Positions 13,638 through 23,504 of a stretch of DNA of 64,000 bases are shown here, piece after piece. The notes under the pieces are model-generated. The model did not search any database. It had not been told where the DNA came from and worked only from the letters and a program-made list of their open reading frames with translations. Within the stretch, counting starts at the first letter, position 1. Each line of letters begins with the position of its first letter. The DNA is from Unio delphinus (lineage: Eukaryota > Mollusca > Bivalvia > Unionida > Unionidae). The position numbers and the translations under genes are program-made. Where the stretch lies: NCBI GenBank assembly GCA_029339505.1, contig JAQISU010000108.1, positions 20,159,501-20,223,500 of the forward strand, given 5' to 3'.

Positions 13638-15375
13638 AATATATTATGATTCGTCTTAGAACGTTCTCAAGAATATTGATGAGTCATGTATACTTTTAAT
13701 TTAGTAAGTCTCTTATTATTTGCAATCCTAATTTGTTCCCATGTGTAAGCTTGTCTTAACCATTATTCGAGTAACTGTCCTACAACGTGGTTGTTATACA
13801 ACTGCTTTGATTCTCATTCAATTTAGTTTTATGGACGTTTCAAAGAATACGTTTCCTGCCTGGATATGTACATTTCCCCACGTAGTCAGTCACATCTGTA
13901 GTTCGATCATAATGTTATATATGCTATGCCTGTAGCAATAAGATATACTACATAAAAAAAGTCATTCCTGTGGACAAAGATTTCTAACAGGTACGAAGTA
14001 GAAAAGCTAGAACTCACTATTTTATCCACAATGTATTCTGGTTACATCGGCTACATGTTAATACAGATCTAAATGCAAACAAAAGTTTTTACGATGACCT
14101 TTTAGAAATATTCAACCATTAACCAAACATAAAGAAATAAAAATTGGTGACTTAAAAGAACAAAACAAATCCTTTACGGACAAAGCGATGAACCAAGTAA
14201 TGTTGTGATCTATAAGTGTCCCTTCCTTTCCTTTAATTCCCTATCGCAAATCTCACTTTAAATTAAATGATGTTCATAATCAGAGCAACCTGTTTTCCAC
14301 TAAGTTGTATTCTACCATATCTAATTATACAATATTGTAATCGTTTAATTAGGTCACAAATCGAAAATACTTGCACAATGGTGCTATTTGTGTTTTTGCT
14401 TTGTTCTTGATGATGATGCTAGCGATGATAATGATGATTTATATTTAAAAAAGCGCCTGGGATCCTTAATTGATCTAGCTGCATAGTTACATTCTGAATA
14501 CTTTTATGTACAGATTTATATTCTCCTAACAAATATATTCGCGGTCGATGCAGCTGTGCATGATTGTTAATAATTACGCCTTGGTTAGTTCTCGTGAGCC
14601 ATTTGTAAAAGCGATCGGTGAATATAGCGTACATCGTAATAAGAAGTTGAATATGCAACTTATATATCAGATAAATTATTTATTTTAATATTTAATACGT
14701 CGTGTTTATTCATGTAGGAAGTGTCTGGTATTCACACATGGCAATCTACCACCACTAATTAATATCTTAATTTATTCTGATTCTGCTATTTTTTTTGTAT
14801 AGTACATACAAACCAATTATATATAGTGTTACCTCCTTTAAATATACCTATACACTACTGGCATTGTTCCTAAAGAACTGCTTGAACGGTTTGAAGTTGC
14901 GATCATTGCCCAGATGCGTACTAAATCTAAGGTTTGTTATCATAATTGAATGTATCATGTGATGATTCCAAGAGGAATAGATCAAATTTGAAATCAGCCT
15001 GCCTGTATTGTATTTCAGCTTAGATCAAAATAGACTGGGCTCAAGGAAACATTTGAAATTTTTCAGATGATATCTATTTAATAGGAATTTGTTTTCAAAA
15101 CGGGTCTTTGAGTATTTCTTGTCTGTACATTGGTAATAATCATTCGATGAGCTTACCAGGAGTATTTGACTTGTTTTCCAGTAGGAGTTTCTATACAACA
15201 TTTTGTTTCAAATCATTATAGACATTACATAATACGTATACGTTCTCACGGTGTTAGTAAATTTCGTGAAAACATTTTATAAAAGTATTGTTGTTATTGT
15301 CATAGCGTCATACTCTTTTTAAAACATTTAAAGTGCCTTTCTATCCTTTCGATGTGGTTTTATGTATGCAGTTCG
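13638..15375. other. Intergenic DNA
   Basis: No gene recognised. A GATGATGATG-rich stretch next to AAAAAAGCGCCTGGGATCC (14405-14465) resembles the reversed 3' tail of a CR1/L2-like LINE such as the one near 52.3 kb, but this is weak. Confidence 0.4.
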
Positions 15376-15911
<536 letters not shown>

Positions 15912-15925
15912 TTCAAATCAATCAA

Positions 15926-16365
15926 GTAAATATAAAACCGTCGTATAGTCATGTTAAGACAACTCTGACTCAAGGTCAGAGAACAAAATTACAATCAAAA
16001 AACGCAAATCAATGTGGGGCAAAATTAACGTTAAAGAAAAAACAAATGAGTGGTGGTCCAAATAAATTATCGTTCACCGGTATTCAGCTTATACATTTCA
16101 ATAAAGCATTGGTATCAAAACTGGAGTTCAACTTGAATTTTATCCAAGTGTCATCAAAGAATTGCTTAAATCAGTAGGTATATTTCCACTTCTTGCAGCA
16201 ATACCAGCATTAATTGCTGCGGACGCACCTCCAATTGCAAAAACAGCTGCGTTAGGTGCTGTTGGAACATCCGCTGGAATGGCATTAAAGAAAGCAACAG
16301 GAAAAGGGTACAAAAAAAGGGCGAGGTCTCAGACTTCCAGGAACTTATCTAGGAAAAAGGATTGA
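15926..16365 (+). pseudogene. pX-like / core peptide gene (copy A)
   Basis: Matches the 131-residue gene of copy B at 21532-21927. The N-terminal blocks with TLTQGQRTKLQSKNANQCG and LSFTGIQLIHFNKALVSK are followed by the hydrophobic segment FPLLAAIPALIAA, the AALGAVGTSAGMALKKATG block and a basic tail GYKKRARSQ. The reading frame shifts near 16115, between the N-terminal half and the hydrophobic segment, so the gene is broken. The order capsid, pX, protease, fibre is the same as in copy B. Confidence 0.75.
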
Positions 16366-16798
16366 GACTGTCAGGAATATAATAACACCGATGCCAAATT
16401 TCGATCTGATAAATGCTGCTAAAAATATTAAAAATAAAACATTTTACAGTAGTTTTCATGCGTGATCAATTACCGAAACAACCACATCACGTTGAAACCG
16501 GTATCATCAATCTCGAATCGAATTCCGGTCCAGGAACTCACTAGGTTGCATATGCGATTGATCCACGCGGAATTATTTATTTTGATTCGTATGGACAATC
16601 ACCACCAGTTGAGTTTTTAAATTATAGTAATCAATTGTCTGCCACGATTTGGTATTCAACGTTACCGACACAGGCAATGACAGACCCACTGTTATGTGGT
16701 CGTGAATCTGTCGCTGTACTTGATGCGATATCAAAATCAACTAAACCACCTCATAAAGTTGTACACGAATACACAAGTAATCTTTGGACAGGTATTTA
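16340..16798 (+). pseudogene. Adenain-like protease (copy A)
   Basis: Homologue of the protease of copy B. Recognisable blocks are a region starting PNFDLINAAKN, DQLPKQPHHVETGI, AYAIDPRGIIYFDSYG, YSTLPTQ and CGRESVAVLDAISKS. The codon right after the catalytic His in GTH is TAG, where copy B has Trp. There is also a frameshift before DQLP. The Cys and Gln of the active site remain. The copy cannot make an active enzyme. Confidence 0.85.
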
Positions 16799-16816
16799 AA
16801 ATTGTACATATATATA

Positions 16817-17745
16817 ATGTTTGATATTTACGGGTGATCCTTGATCAGCAAAAACGATAAGAGAACCGATAAAGATATCGACGCATCAAAATATGCAACT
16901 AAAGTTGACCTTGCTGATATAATGAACCTATCTGTGGTTGACCGAGATAAAGTTGTTATTTTTCAGGACAAACACGGTATTTTGAAAACAAGTAATATTA
17001 AGTGGAATGATATAGTTCGTAGGGTTCTTCGCGCTGCTGTGGATAATATTCCGGTATTTACCGACAGCGGAAAAATACGAGATTCAGGTATATCGATAGA
17101 ATATATTAGTAGTGAGATTATAAAAAAATGTTCAAAAACGATTATCAACGTCAGGTGGTGTATTAACAGGAGACCTTTCCATGAACAGAAAAAAAATAAC
17201 CGTCCTAAGAGATCCAACATCAGATGAAGATGTGGCAGCAAAAGGATACGTTGACACTGTTGATGGTAAGTTATCTACGTAAAAAACCGAACATGATGCC
17301 GTTAGTGGTAAATTATCTACGTTATAAACCGAACACGAACTTCACAGAAACGATCACAATACCGTAGACGGAAAATTATCTACGTTGAGAGCCGAGTATG
17401 ACCTTTACGTAGGTGTGTTTACAAGAAAGATTGATGAAATTACAGATGAATTCTTCGGAAAACCATTAATCATCGATACGAAACTTTCTGATATTAAAAC
17501 ATCAATCGAAACGATTAAGAAAACACAGCGAGATATTGTGAGTGATGTTCATAATATTATTAATAAAATGTATCCCCTCGAAAATTATCAGGGCAATATC
17601 AGGGCAAAATTCTCCACAGGCGGATTAACAACGTCGTATAAACAATATCATCAGGATCAACAACATGGTCTCAACAAAACAATACTATCAAACATACCGC
17701 GGACGTTACTGGCGTGTACAGATTGTCTGTGTTTAGAAGTGCAAA
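16817..17745 (+). pseudogene. Fibre-like protein (copy A)
   Basis: Starts like the copy B fibre with a short Met-Phe-Asp-Ile-Tyr-Gly leader, but a TGA follows immediately. The shared KVVIFQDKHGILKTSN block follows, then IPVFTDSGKIRDSG. A segment LTGDLSMNRKKITVLRDP, followed by TSDEDVAAKGYVD, has the form of bacteriophage tail-fibre shaft motifs (GDLxM..I..L.DP...DAA.K.YVD). Next come imperfect repeats around GKLSTL and a coiled-coil-like region (SIETIKKTQRDIVSDVHNII). The end resembles the tip domain of copy B (GVYRLSVFRS). Several stops and shifts are present. Role by analogy: trimeric attachment fibre. Confidence 0.65.
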
Positions 17746-17754
17746 ATTCGAGAT

Positions 17755-17971
17755 ATTTACCACAAGAACTATTACAACAAATTGCCACGAACACAATACC
17801 AGGGAAAACAACTATAAGTGAGCAGAACCAATCCTAAATTCAGTATTAATTTTTCAACTGCAATTTACACAAAATAGATTGCACTTGCACAACTGCGAGT
17901 ATATCATAGTTGGCCAAATATCAGATCTGAACCATTTGGTGGATTACTTCCAAATAATTCGCTTGTACTTG
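17755..17971 (+). pseudogene. Penton-like protein, 5' part (copy A), cut by element B
   Basis: Encodes the start of the protein found whole at 18184-19551. Blocks ELLQQIATNT and LRVYHSWPNIRS match, as does the PNNSLV block. There are frame breaks and one in-frame stop before LRVYHSWPNIRS. Coding similarity stops exactly at the left terminus of element B (17972) and resumes at the right flank, 32940. The gene is therefore the target of the insertion. Confidence 0.85.
17967..17971. other. Target-site duplication, left
   Basis: ACTTG immediately before the left terminus of element B, repeated as ACTTG at 32940-32944 right after the right terminus. Five bp lies within the 4-6 bp range of retrovirus-type integrases; Polintons are usually described with 6 bp. 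Confidence 0.88.
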
Positions 17972-18120
17972 AGCAGCAGAGAGGGTGAACCCTACAACTT
18001 TTCGAGCGTCGATTCGGAAATCTGAGGATTCTACCAAATAGTAAAAAAATGGCGTCTATTCGATAAAATAAGATTTCCTTATATACGCCATTGTCGTTGT
18101 CATTCACCCTATCTGCTGCT
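17972..18120. repeat. Terminal inverted repeat of element B, left
   Basis: 149 bp, matching the reverse complement of 32791-32939 with four mismatches by eye (about 97%). The repeat is itself bounded by an inverted 18-mer: AGCAGCAGAGAGGGTGAA at its start and the reverse complement (one mismatch here) at its end. It contains a second inverted pair, AATGGCGT and ACGCCATT, so a single strand could fold into a long hairpin. Confidence 0.95.
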
Positions 18121-18183
18121 AAAGCTTTCAGTTCTGGTTAACAAAAATAATAAATGATTTTAACCGAATATTTGATTGAGTCC

Positions 18184-19551
18184 TTAAGATCTCACAAACA
18201 GACTAATCGCTAACACCTCCTCTTGTAGATCAATTAGATTATTGGACTGATCTGTGAGTTTGAAATTAATTCTGGTTAATGAATCATTATGACACCGCAT
18301 ATAGACTGGATTAACCGGAGACTCGATTATTAAAAATCCTGGAGGGGCTATTGGTGCAAACGAATAAAGAATATATCCTTGCTGAGCTTGATTTGATCGT
18401 TCGAGATTAATTTGATAGCTTCCTTCGATAACATCACATACTAAATTGAGCGCAATCACCGATGAAATATTCACGTTGAACGGAGCGATATGTCTGCCGC
18501 AACCATCTGGGTCATTATTATGTTTGAGGATTTTTATTTCCGGTGATGCTGTTTTTTTCCATGCATCATGAATTATTTTAAAACCAAAATCGATGGCATC
18601 ACTGAGAAGTTTTTTTAGTTCTGGTACGTTATATTCTGGTAGTTTGAATGTTGGAATATCTTCAACGCGGATTTTATAGTTTTTTGCAAATCCTGTTCTC
18701 GATGTGGGATTATCGTCATCTAATATATCCTGAATAATTTTTAAATTAAATGTTTCCATATCGTCGATAATTTTGTTGCATATTTCTACGACGCTGATAA
18801 ATTCATCTCGGGTAAGGGTACCGGATTTAAGAGATATTAACAACAGCGAAAAATCATTATTCATTGCTGTGAAATTTTTAACGATTTTAGGTTTGTCAAT
18901 AAAATGATACCCTTGCAATGGTCCACCCCCTACCCTATGTTCGTATCCGAGACCAAAACACTCTATAGTAATTGTGTACTCTTTATAACTCTTTATTGGA
19001 TTATCAGGTGCTATCACGTCGGTGACATAATCAGTTTTTTGTGGTTCTGGTAAATCAACGGATTTCCCCCCTGGTGGTAATTCAGGCCATCCTAGTACGG
19101 TTATTATATAAATCTGATAGATATCTACGACGTATCCTTCTGTGCTTATCTCAATTGCGGATGATAGCGTCGGCTCATGAACCGTTATAGCGATTTTCGA
19201 TTCTGTTCCAGTAATCGATTTTATTCTACGCGCGAATTCATTATTGATTTGTTCGATTTGGTATGACCCTGTTGGTATGGAAACAACGTTCCAGTCTGGA
19301 GTCCCGTCGTCTTTATTCTTATTCGCAAATACCAGTGAATTATTCGGTTGTTGACCACCAGATGCTACCGATCTGATATTAGGCCAACTGTGATACACTC
19401 GTAGTTTTGCTAGCGCTATCTCCTTCACGGGGACTGGGCTAGGGAAATTCACACTGAATTCAGGATTCGTTGATGTTATTGATATCATGCTTGTTTGTAC
19501 TGGGTTCGTGTTCTCCACTATTCGTTGAAGTAATTCCATCGGTGTTGTCAT
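18184..19551 (-). CDS. Putative penton-like minor capsid protein
   Basis: 455 residues, open throughout. The N-terminal part (LRVYHSWPNI, IPTGSYQIEQINNEF) and C-terminal part (LNLVCDVIEGSYQINL, LYSFAPIAPPGFLIIESPVN, INFKLTDQSNNLIDL) have the pattern of penton/minor capsid proteins of Polintons and adintoviruses, expected to form the five-fold vertex as a jelly roll. Between roughly residues 140 and 345 lies a domain of about 200 residues that is absent from copy A, where the two conserved parts are joined by only about 40 residues. It is the last gene of the minus-strand late block and ends 63 bp from the left terminal repeat. The upstream neighbour is the membrane-protein remnant. The assignment rests on recognition and on gene order. 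Confidence 0.68.
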   Translation of the reverse strand: MTTPMELLQRIVENTNPVQTSMISITSTNPEFSVNFPSPVPVKEIALAKLRVYHSWPNIRSVASGGQQPNNSLVFANKNKDDGTPDWNVVSIPTGSYQIEQINNEFARRIKSITGTESKIAITVHEPTLSSAIEISTEGYVVDIYQIYIITVLGWPELPPGGKSVDLPEPQKTDYVTDVIAPDNPIKSYKEYTITIECFGLGYEHRVGGGPLQGYHFIDKPKIVKNFTAMNNDFSLLLISLKSGTLTRDEFISVVEICNKIIDDMETFNLKIIQDILDDDNPTSRTGFAKNYKIRVEDIPTFKLPEYNVPELKKLLSDAIDFGFKIIHDAWKKTASPEIKILKHNNDPDGCGRHIAPFNVNISSVIALNLVCDVIEGSYQINLERSNQAQQGYILYSFAPIAPPGFLIIESPVNPVYMRCHNDSLTRINFKLTDQSNNLIDLQEEVLAISLFVRS

Positions 19552-19666
19552 TGTTATTATACTGTTGTTGTCGCTCTAATTTCAATATCGCGGAGTCATA
19601 AATACTAACCATCACTGAGAACTCACTATCTGATATAATTGTATTATCGAGTGACGACGATATCAT

Positions 19667-20010
19667 TTAGGATAATTGCGAGTATGCGGTTGATACAATA
19701 TGAAATTGAATTAAGTAATCTTGCAGTTTACTCTGGCTGCATGATAATATCCTTTTTGTTATCCCGGTTGATATACCCGCGATTGTAGCCGCCGCAAAAA
19801 TGCAAATTGGAACTACGACCGGGGCAATCATTGTAACCGATGCAAGTATTATTCCGGCGCCAGCGAGAACATAGTAATATCAATTGCGGTGATTCTTCGT
19901 CGGTATTTTTTTATTTTTATTTCATACTCCTCAGCGAGAGTTTTGAGTCTAGTTTGAAATTCTCTGACCTGATTATCGAGATATCGATGATGAAATCATT
20001 TTTATTTTAA
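19667..20010 (-). pseudogene. Small coiled-coil plus membrane-segment protein, frameshifted
   Basis: The minus strand first encodes a charged helical stretch (REFQTRLKTLAEEYEIKIKK). After a frame change it encodes a long hydrophobic stretch (ILASVTMIAPVVVPICIFAA, then ATIAGIST), followed by a stop at 19667. The hydrophobic part would span a membrane once or twice. The gene lies between fibre and penton-like genes, where copy A has nothing comparable. I cannot assign a family. The frame break is not in a homopolymer. Confidence 0.5.
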
Positions 20011-20049
20011 AAACTCTAGCGTTTTCAATTACGATTTCAATTGAAGCCG

Positions 20050-20904
20050 TTATTTACTTAAATCCGCTACGAATTCCACATACCACGTTGTTGAAACCCT
20101 AACCAAATTTTTATCAGTAGCTGTTATAGTGAACTTTTCAGTTGTATCCTTGTCGATGATCGTAGAAATCGTATTGTTGACCCCGGATGAACTCGACGAT
20201 GAAATATTAAATTGAGTCAATGGTCTTACTAGTGTTAATCGATAAATACCCATAACGGTTGCAGTGATATCTAATTTGTTGTTTGTAGGTGTTCACGCAA
20301 ATGATCCGTGTTGGATCGTGTATACTACGTTGTTAGTTTTCTCATGAGGGATTTTTGTTTTTTCAATGATTGTTATCATCCTCGAAAAATCATTTTTGAT
20401 GGCCTCGGTGAAGATTTTCGTCTCATCGATGAATTTTTTGATATCAGGGAGTTTTATGTCGAGTTTATCGAATGTAGTTCCAAGAAATTTAACACTATAT
20501 TTCTACGAAAAATTGAAAACTGTTTTCCGTTATCCTCAATTCTAGATTCAAGTGTTGATAGTTCCAACACAGAATTTTTCAACTCATCGTTGAGAGTTTT
20601 TAATCTATCTGTAATAGTCGAAAAAAGTACACCCGGTTTGAGTTTACCCTGATCAGAAAATAACACGATAGTATCCTCGATTGCGTTTCGTTGTTTAACC
20701 AAAATATCATCCAACGACACATTACTAGTTTTCAATTTACCCTGGAGATCTTGAAATACAACTATTTCGTTCGGGTCAACACTTGTTAAGTTCAACGTCT
20801 CAGCGATTTCATCTTCGATTAGTTTTTTTTATATCCTTGATAGAATCAAGGGTTGCAGTGCCATCGGGTTTGGGTTTCAGAGGTCTTCCCCAAATATCAA
20901 TCAT
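20050..20904 (-). pseudogene. Fibre-like attachment protein (copy B)
   Basis: The ATG at 20904 opens a leader MIDIWGRPLKPKPDGT, like the start in copy A. An A8 run at 20823-20830 is out of register with the downstream frame, which carries IVVFQDLQGKLKTSN, an FSDQGKLKPGVLF block and a coiled coil (LKTLNDELKNSVLELSTLES). A second frame change lies near 20490, then a possible stop. The C-terminal tip follows: IYRLTLVRPLTQFNISSSSS with a Thr/Ser-rich beta-type domain ending at 20050. The organisation of leader, helical shaft and beta tip fits a trimeric fibre anchored at the vertex. It sits between the protease and the penton-like gene. Confidence 0.62.
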
Positions 20905-20927
20905 ATTATTGTAAACTCTTTCTCTCT

Positions 20928-21464
20928 CTACAATCTCTTTGATTTCCAGCGATTACTAGTGTAGTCATTTACGACAATGTGTGGTGGTTTTTTCGATGAT
21001 GAAAAAGCGTTAAGGACATTTAATACTTCACTGCCGCATATTGGTGGATCAATCATCGTTTGTGTTGGTAGCGTAGAATACCAAGTCTTCATTGGAAAAG
21101 TTTTTATATAACTCATAAACTCTTTTGGCGGGGCTAATCCATATGAATCAAAATAGAAAATCCCACGTGGATCAATAGCGTATGCAACCCAGTGAGTTCC
21201 AGGTCCGGTGCTGTTATCGAGATTACTGATACCGGTTTTAACGCTGTTGGGTTGTGTCGGTAATTGATCCTTAATAAAAACACCTCTGAAGTTTTTAATC
21301 GCGAGTTTTTTAGCAGCATCGAGTAAATCAAAATTGGACATTGGCGTGAAAGACTCTTCAATCAAAGATTCCACAATCGAAGATTTGGGAACCATAGGTT
21401 CGGAAATCGAAGATTTCTGAATTAATAAACCGGTCCTAGTCTTAGACCCTTTCCGCTGTACCAT
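20928..21464 (-). CDS. Adenain-like maturation cysteine protease
   Basis: 178 residues from the ATG at 21464; an upstream TTG in the same frame would add 15 residues that only repeat the next 15. The active site is readable in adenain order: His91 in GTHWVAY, Asp106 in YFDSYG, Gln135 in LPTQT and Cys143 in ICGSEV. Role by family (peptidase C5): cleaves capsid and core precursor proteins in the assembling virion. The gene follows the pX-like gene in the late block. Its 5' end overlaps a 51-bp tandem repeat, so the true start is uncertain. In copy A the corresponding region is read in a different frame just upstream, which also argues for a disturbed N-terminus. Confidence 0.88.
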   Translation of the reverse strand: MVQRKGSKTRTGLLIQKSSISEPMVPKSSIVESLIEESFTPMSNFDLLDAAKKLAIKNFRGVFIKDQLPTQPNSVKTGISNLDNSTGPGTHWVAYAIDPRGIFYFDSYGLAPPKEFMSYIKTFPMKTWYSTLPTQTMIDPPICGSEVLNVLNAFSSSKKPPHIVVNDYTSNRWKSKRL

Positions 21465-21545
21465 GAATACGGGGTTCCTGGTAGTCTTAGATCCTTTCCG
21501 CTGTACCAACGATACGGGGTTCCTGGTAGTCTTAGACCCTTTCCC
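21425..21545. repeat. 51-bp tandem repeat at the pX/protease junction
   Basis: Two full copies and part of a third of a 51-bp unit. On the minus strand it includes GGTCTAAGACTACCAGGAAC and ends with GGTACAGCGGAAA. It bridges the end of the pX-like gene and the start of the protease. Because 51 is a multiple of three, it adds 17 residues per copy without shifting frame. Copies A and D have only one unit. Confidence 0.85.
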
Positions 21546-21927
21546 TTTTTTTATAACCCTGCCCAGTTGCCTTTTTTAGTGCCATTCCTGCTGCAGTACC
21601 AACGGCTCCTAACGCTGCCGCTTTCGCCACCGCTGGGGCTGCTGCCGCAATCAATGCTGGAATCGCAGCTAACAACGGGAATATACGGCCTGTTTTCATC
21701 ATATTTTTGATAGCAGCCGCAGAAAGAGTAATCTGAACACCCTTTTTTGCTACTAGTGCATCATTGAAATGTTTCACTTGACGAGTTGTCAGCGATAATT
21801 TAGTCGCCCCGCCAGTCATTTGAATGGGTTTCAACGTGATTGTGATTCCACATTGCTTAGCTGATTTGGATCGCAATTTTTTTAATTGACCGGGTGTCAA
21901 CGACACATTGATATTACTATACGACAT
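21532..21927 (-). CDS. pX-like basic/hydrophobic virion peptide precursor
   Basis: 131 residues. The N-terminal half has two similar modules, LTPGQLKKLRSKSAKQCG and LTTRQVKHFNDALVAKKGVQ. A strongly hydrophobic segment (residues about 84-98, IFPLLAAIPALIAAA) follows, then an Ala/Gly-rich stretch (AALGAVGTAAGMALKKATG) and a basic tail. Small proteins of this form lie next to the capsid gene in adintoviruses and have been compared with adenovirus core protein X. The hydrophobic stretch could instead be membrane-active, as in adenovirus pVI. A GG site in QMTGGATK could be a protease site, but this is only suggestive. Homologous remnants exist in copies A and D. Confidence 0.65.
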   Translation of the reverse strand: MSYSNINVSLTPGQLKKLRSKSAKQCGITITLKPIQMTGGATKLSLTTRQVKHFNDALVAKKGVQITLSAAAIKNMMKTGRIFPLLAAIPALIAAAAPAVAKAAALGAVGTAAGMALKKATGQGYKKRERV

Positions 21928-21986
21928 TACACATAAACGATTGATTCTAAATCGTTTACAATTTCAATGAAAAATTCATAGAATTT

Positions 21987-23405
21987 TCAAAGATTTTCTA
22001 CTGGCGCATCTACCACTCTCATTCTTCCTCCAACACCTTCAAGTAGCATTGATTTGTCGCTGAGAATGACAGCAATTGCTCTATAATTAGCAATAGCACC
22101 ACGAAGCACATTAGCTCTAAAATGTATATCAACGACAGACTGTCTTGTTAAATCAAGATGTTCCAACGAAAAATAATAGATTGGATATAGATTTTTTAAA
22201 TCCAACTGTGATATTTGTAGACCAGTATCAACATTTTGATCACGTGCCATAAACGACAACAGACGATGATAAACTCGTGCAATATGATTTTCTGTGTAAT
22301 TAAGTTGTACATCTTCAGATGGTTCCTGCTGGCCGTTTATTCTCAGTGAGACGTCTTTAACACCTAATTGATCAAATATCATATGACTGAAACGTTGATC
22401 GCCAACTCGTGTGTTATCCTGTAACGCAATAAATATTTGACGTGGCGCAGAAACGCCTTGTTTTGATGCTAGGTTCCACGTGAATAACCCGTTCAGATTT
22501 GATAGTTTTACATCTGTACTTACCGTTAGCCAACTTAGTAATGATTTTCCTCCATGGTCCATAAATGATAGTAATCGTTCTTCTGCGGTGATTGATGGAG
22601 TCAACACTGGCATCCACAATGATATTTTTGTTAAATTGACTTTACCGGCATCATCATTTACATGATCTGCAGCTAGGTTTGCTGGAATCCTCCAAATTGC
22701 GTCATTATCATCACTCTTTCGCACGAGTGCTACTGTATGCTTCGCTCCATAAATAACTTTTCGGACGTTTCTACAGAATCCAAATATGTGATGCAGTGGA
22801 ATCGCGCATGAAAATGATTTACGCGCTCCTTGCAACATTGAAATACGTGTTGCTGCTCCTAGATTGAAATTAGGATCGTTGTTTATAATCATATTTTCAA
22901 CATCAACATCAGCGGCGCCAGCATTATTCTTTGGTCGTCTTACAACAAATTGATTTCCTCCAGCGGTATTTTTAACATCTTTTGCAAACATCATAGAAGG
23001 TCCCGCCGATCTTGTATAATCATCAGAATATCTCGCTAGCCCGATTATTGTTGTGGCTGCATCAACATCGCGATCTATCGACCTGATTTCTTTTCCATCA
23101 ATGAGATATCTAGCACTTTCGAATAACGCCATAATACCATTATTAACAAAACCGACTTGAGTACCAACTGGATACGGTGCTGGTACAGCAGTAGTATCAG
23201 CAGCTGTTACAAGTTCTCCTTCTACTTCAATAAATGCTTCAGCGGGTAGAAAATACTTACTGGTATCATGGACTTGAAGTTCAATTCGCGATCGACTATT
23301 TGAGTCTATTGCATGATAGGTGTAATATTGATAATCGCGTACAGAATCATCCTTGCCAACTGGGGCATCTATATCAAACGCTGGATCAGGTGACTTTTTG
23401 AACAT
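21987..23405 (-). CDS. Major capsid protein (double-jelly-roll hexon type)
   Basis: 472 residues, uninterrupted, from ATG at 23405. It is the largest late gene and the best preserved. Its N-terminus (YQYYTYHAIDSNSRSRIELQ, then the KYFLPAEAFIEVEGELV block), central CAIPLHHIFGFCRNVRKVIY and C-terminal YPIYYFSLEHLDLTRQSVVD, then IAVILSDKSMLLEG, fit major capsid proteins of Polintons/adintoviruses, whose monomer has two jelly rolls and forms pseudo-hexameric capsomers. Position next to minor core protein, pX-like and protease genes supports the role. Upstream is ACGATTTAGA about 25 bp before the ATG, also found before the pX-like gene. C-terminal fragments recur in copies A and D. Confidence 0.85.
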   Translation of the reverse strand: MFKKSPDPAFDIDAPVGKDDSVRDYQYYTYHAIDSNSRSRIELQVHDTSKYFLPAEAFIEVEGELVTAADTTAVPAPYPVGTQVGFVNNGIMALFESARYLIDGKEIRSIDRDVDAATTIIGLARYSDDYTRSAGPSMMFAKDVKNTAGGNQFVVRRPKNNAGAADVDVENMIINNDPNFNLGAATRISMLQGARKSFSCAIPLHHIFGFCRNVRKVIYGAKHTVALVRKSDDNDAIWRIPANLAADHVNDDAGKVNLTKISLWMPVLTPSITAEERLLSFMDHGGKSLLSWLTVSTDVKLSNLNGLFTWNLASKQGVSAPRQIFIALQDNTRVGDQRFSHMIFDQLGVKDVSLRINGQQEPSEDVQLNYTENHIARVYHRLLSFMARDQNVDTGLQISQLDLKNLYPIYYFSLEHLDLTRQSVVDIHFRANVLRGAIANYRAIAVILSDKSMLLEGVGGRMRVVDAPVENL

Positions 23406-23504
23406 TTTATTCTATTTATCAGAGTCTAAATCGTAAACGATTTCATCGTAAAAGAATCGTAGGATTTCATCGTGATAAACGCTAGCGTGAAAATCCGTAG
23501 TATT

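Noticed and set aside
17904..18107. A minus-strand frame over the left terminal repeat
   Set aside because: It is the inverted-repeat counterpart of the previous frame and only reflects the terminal repeat.
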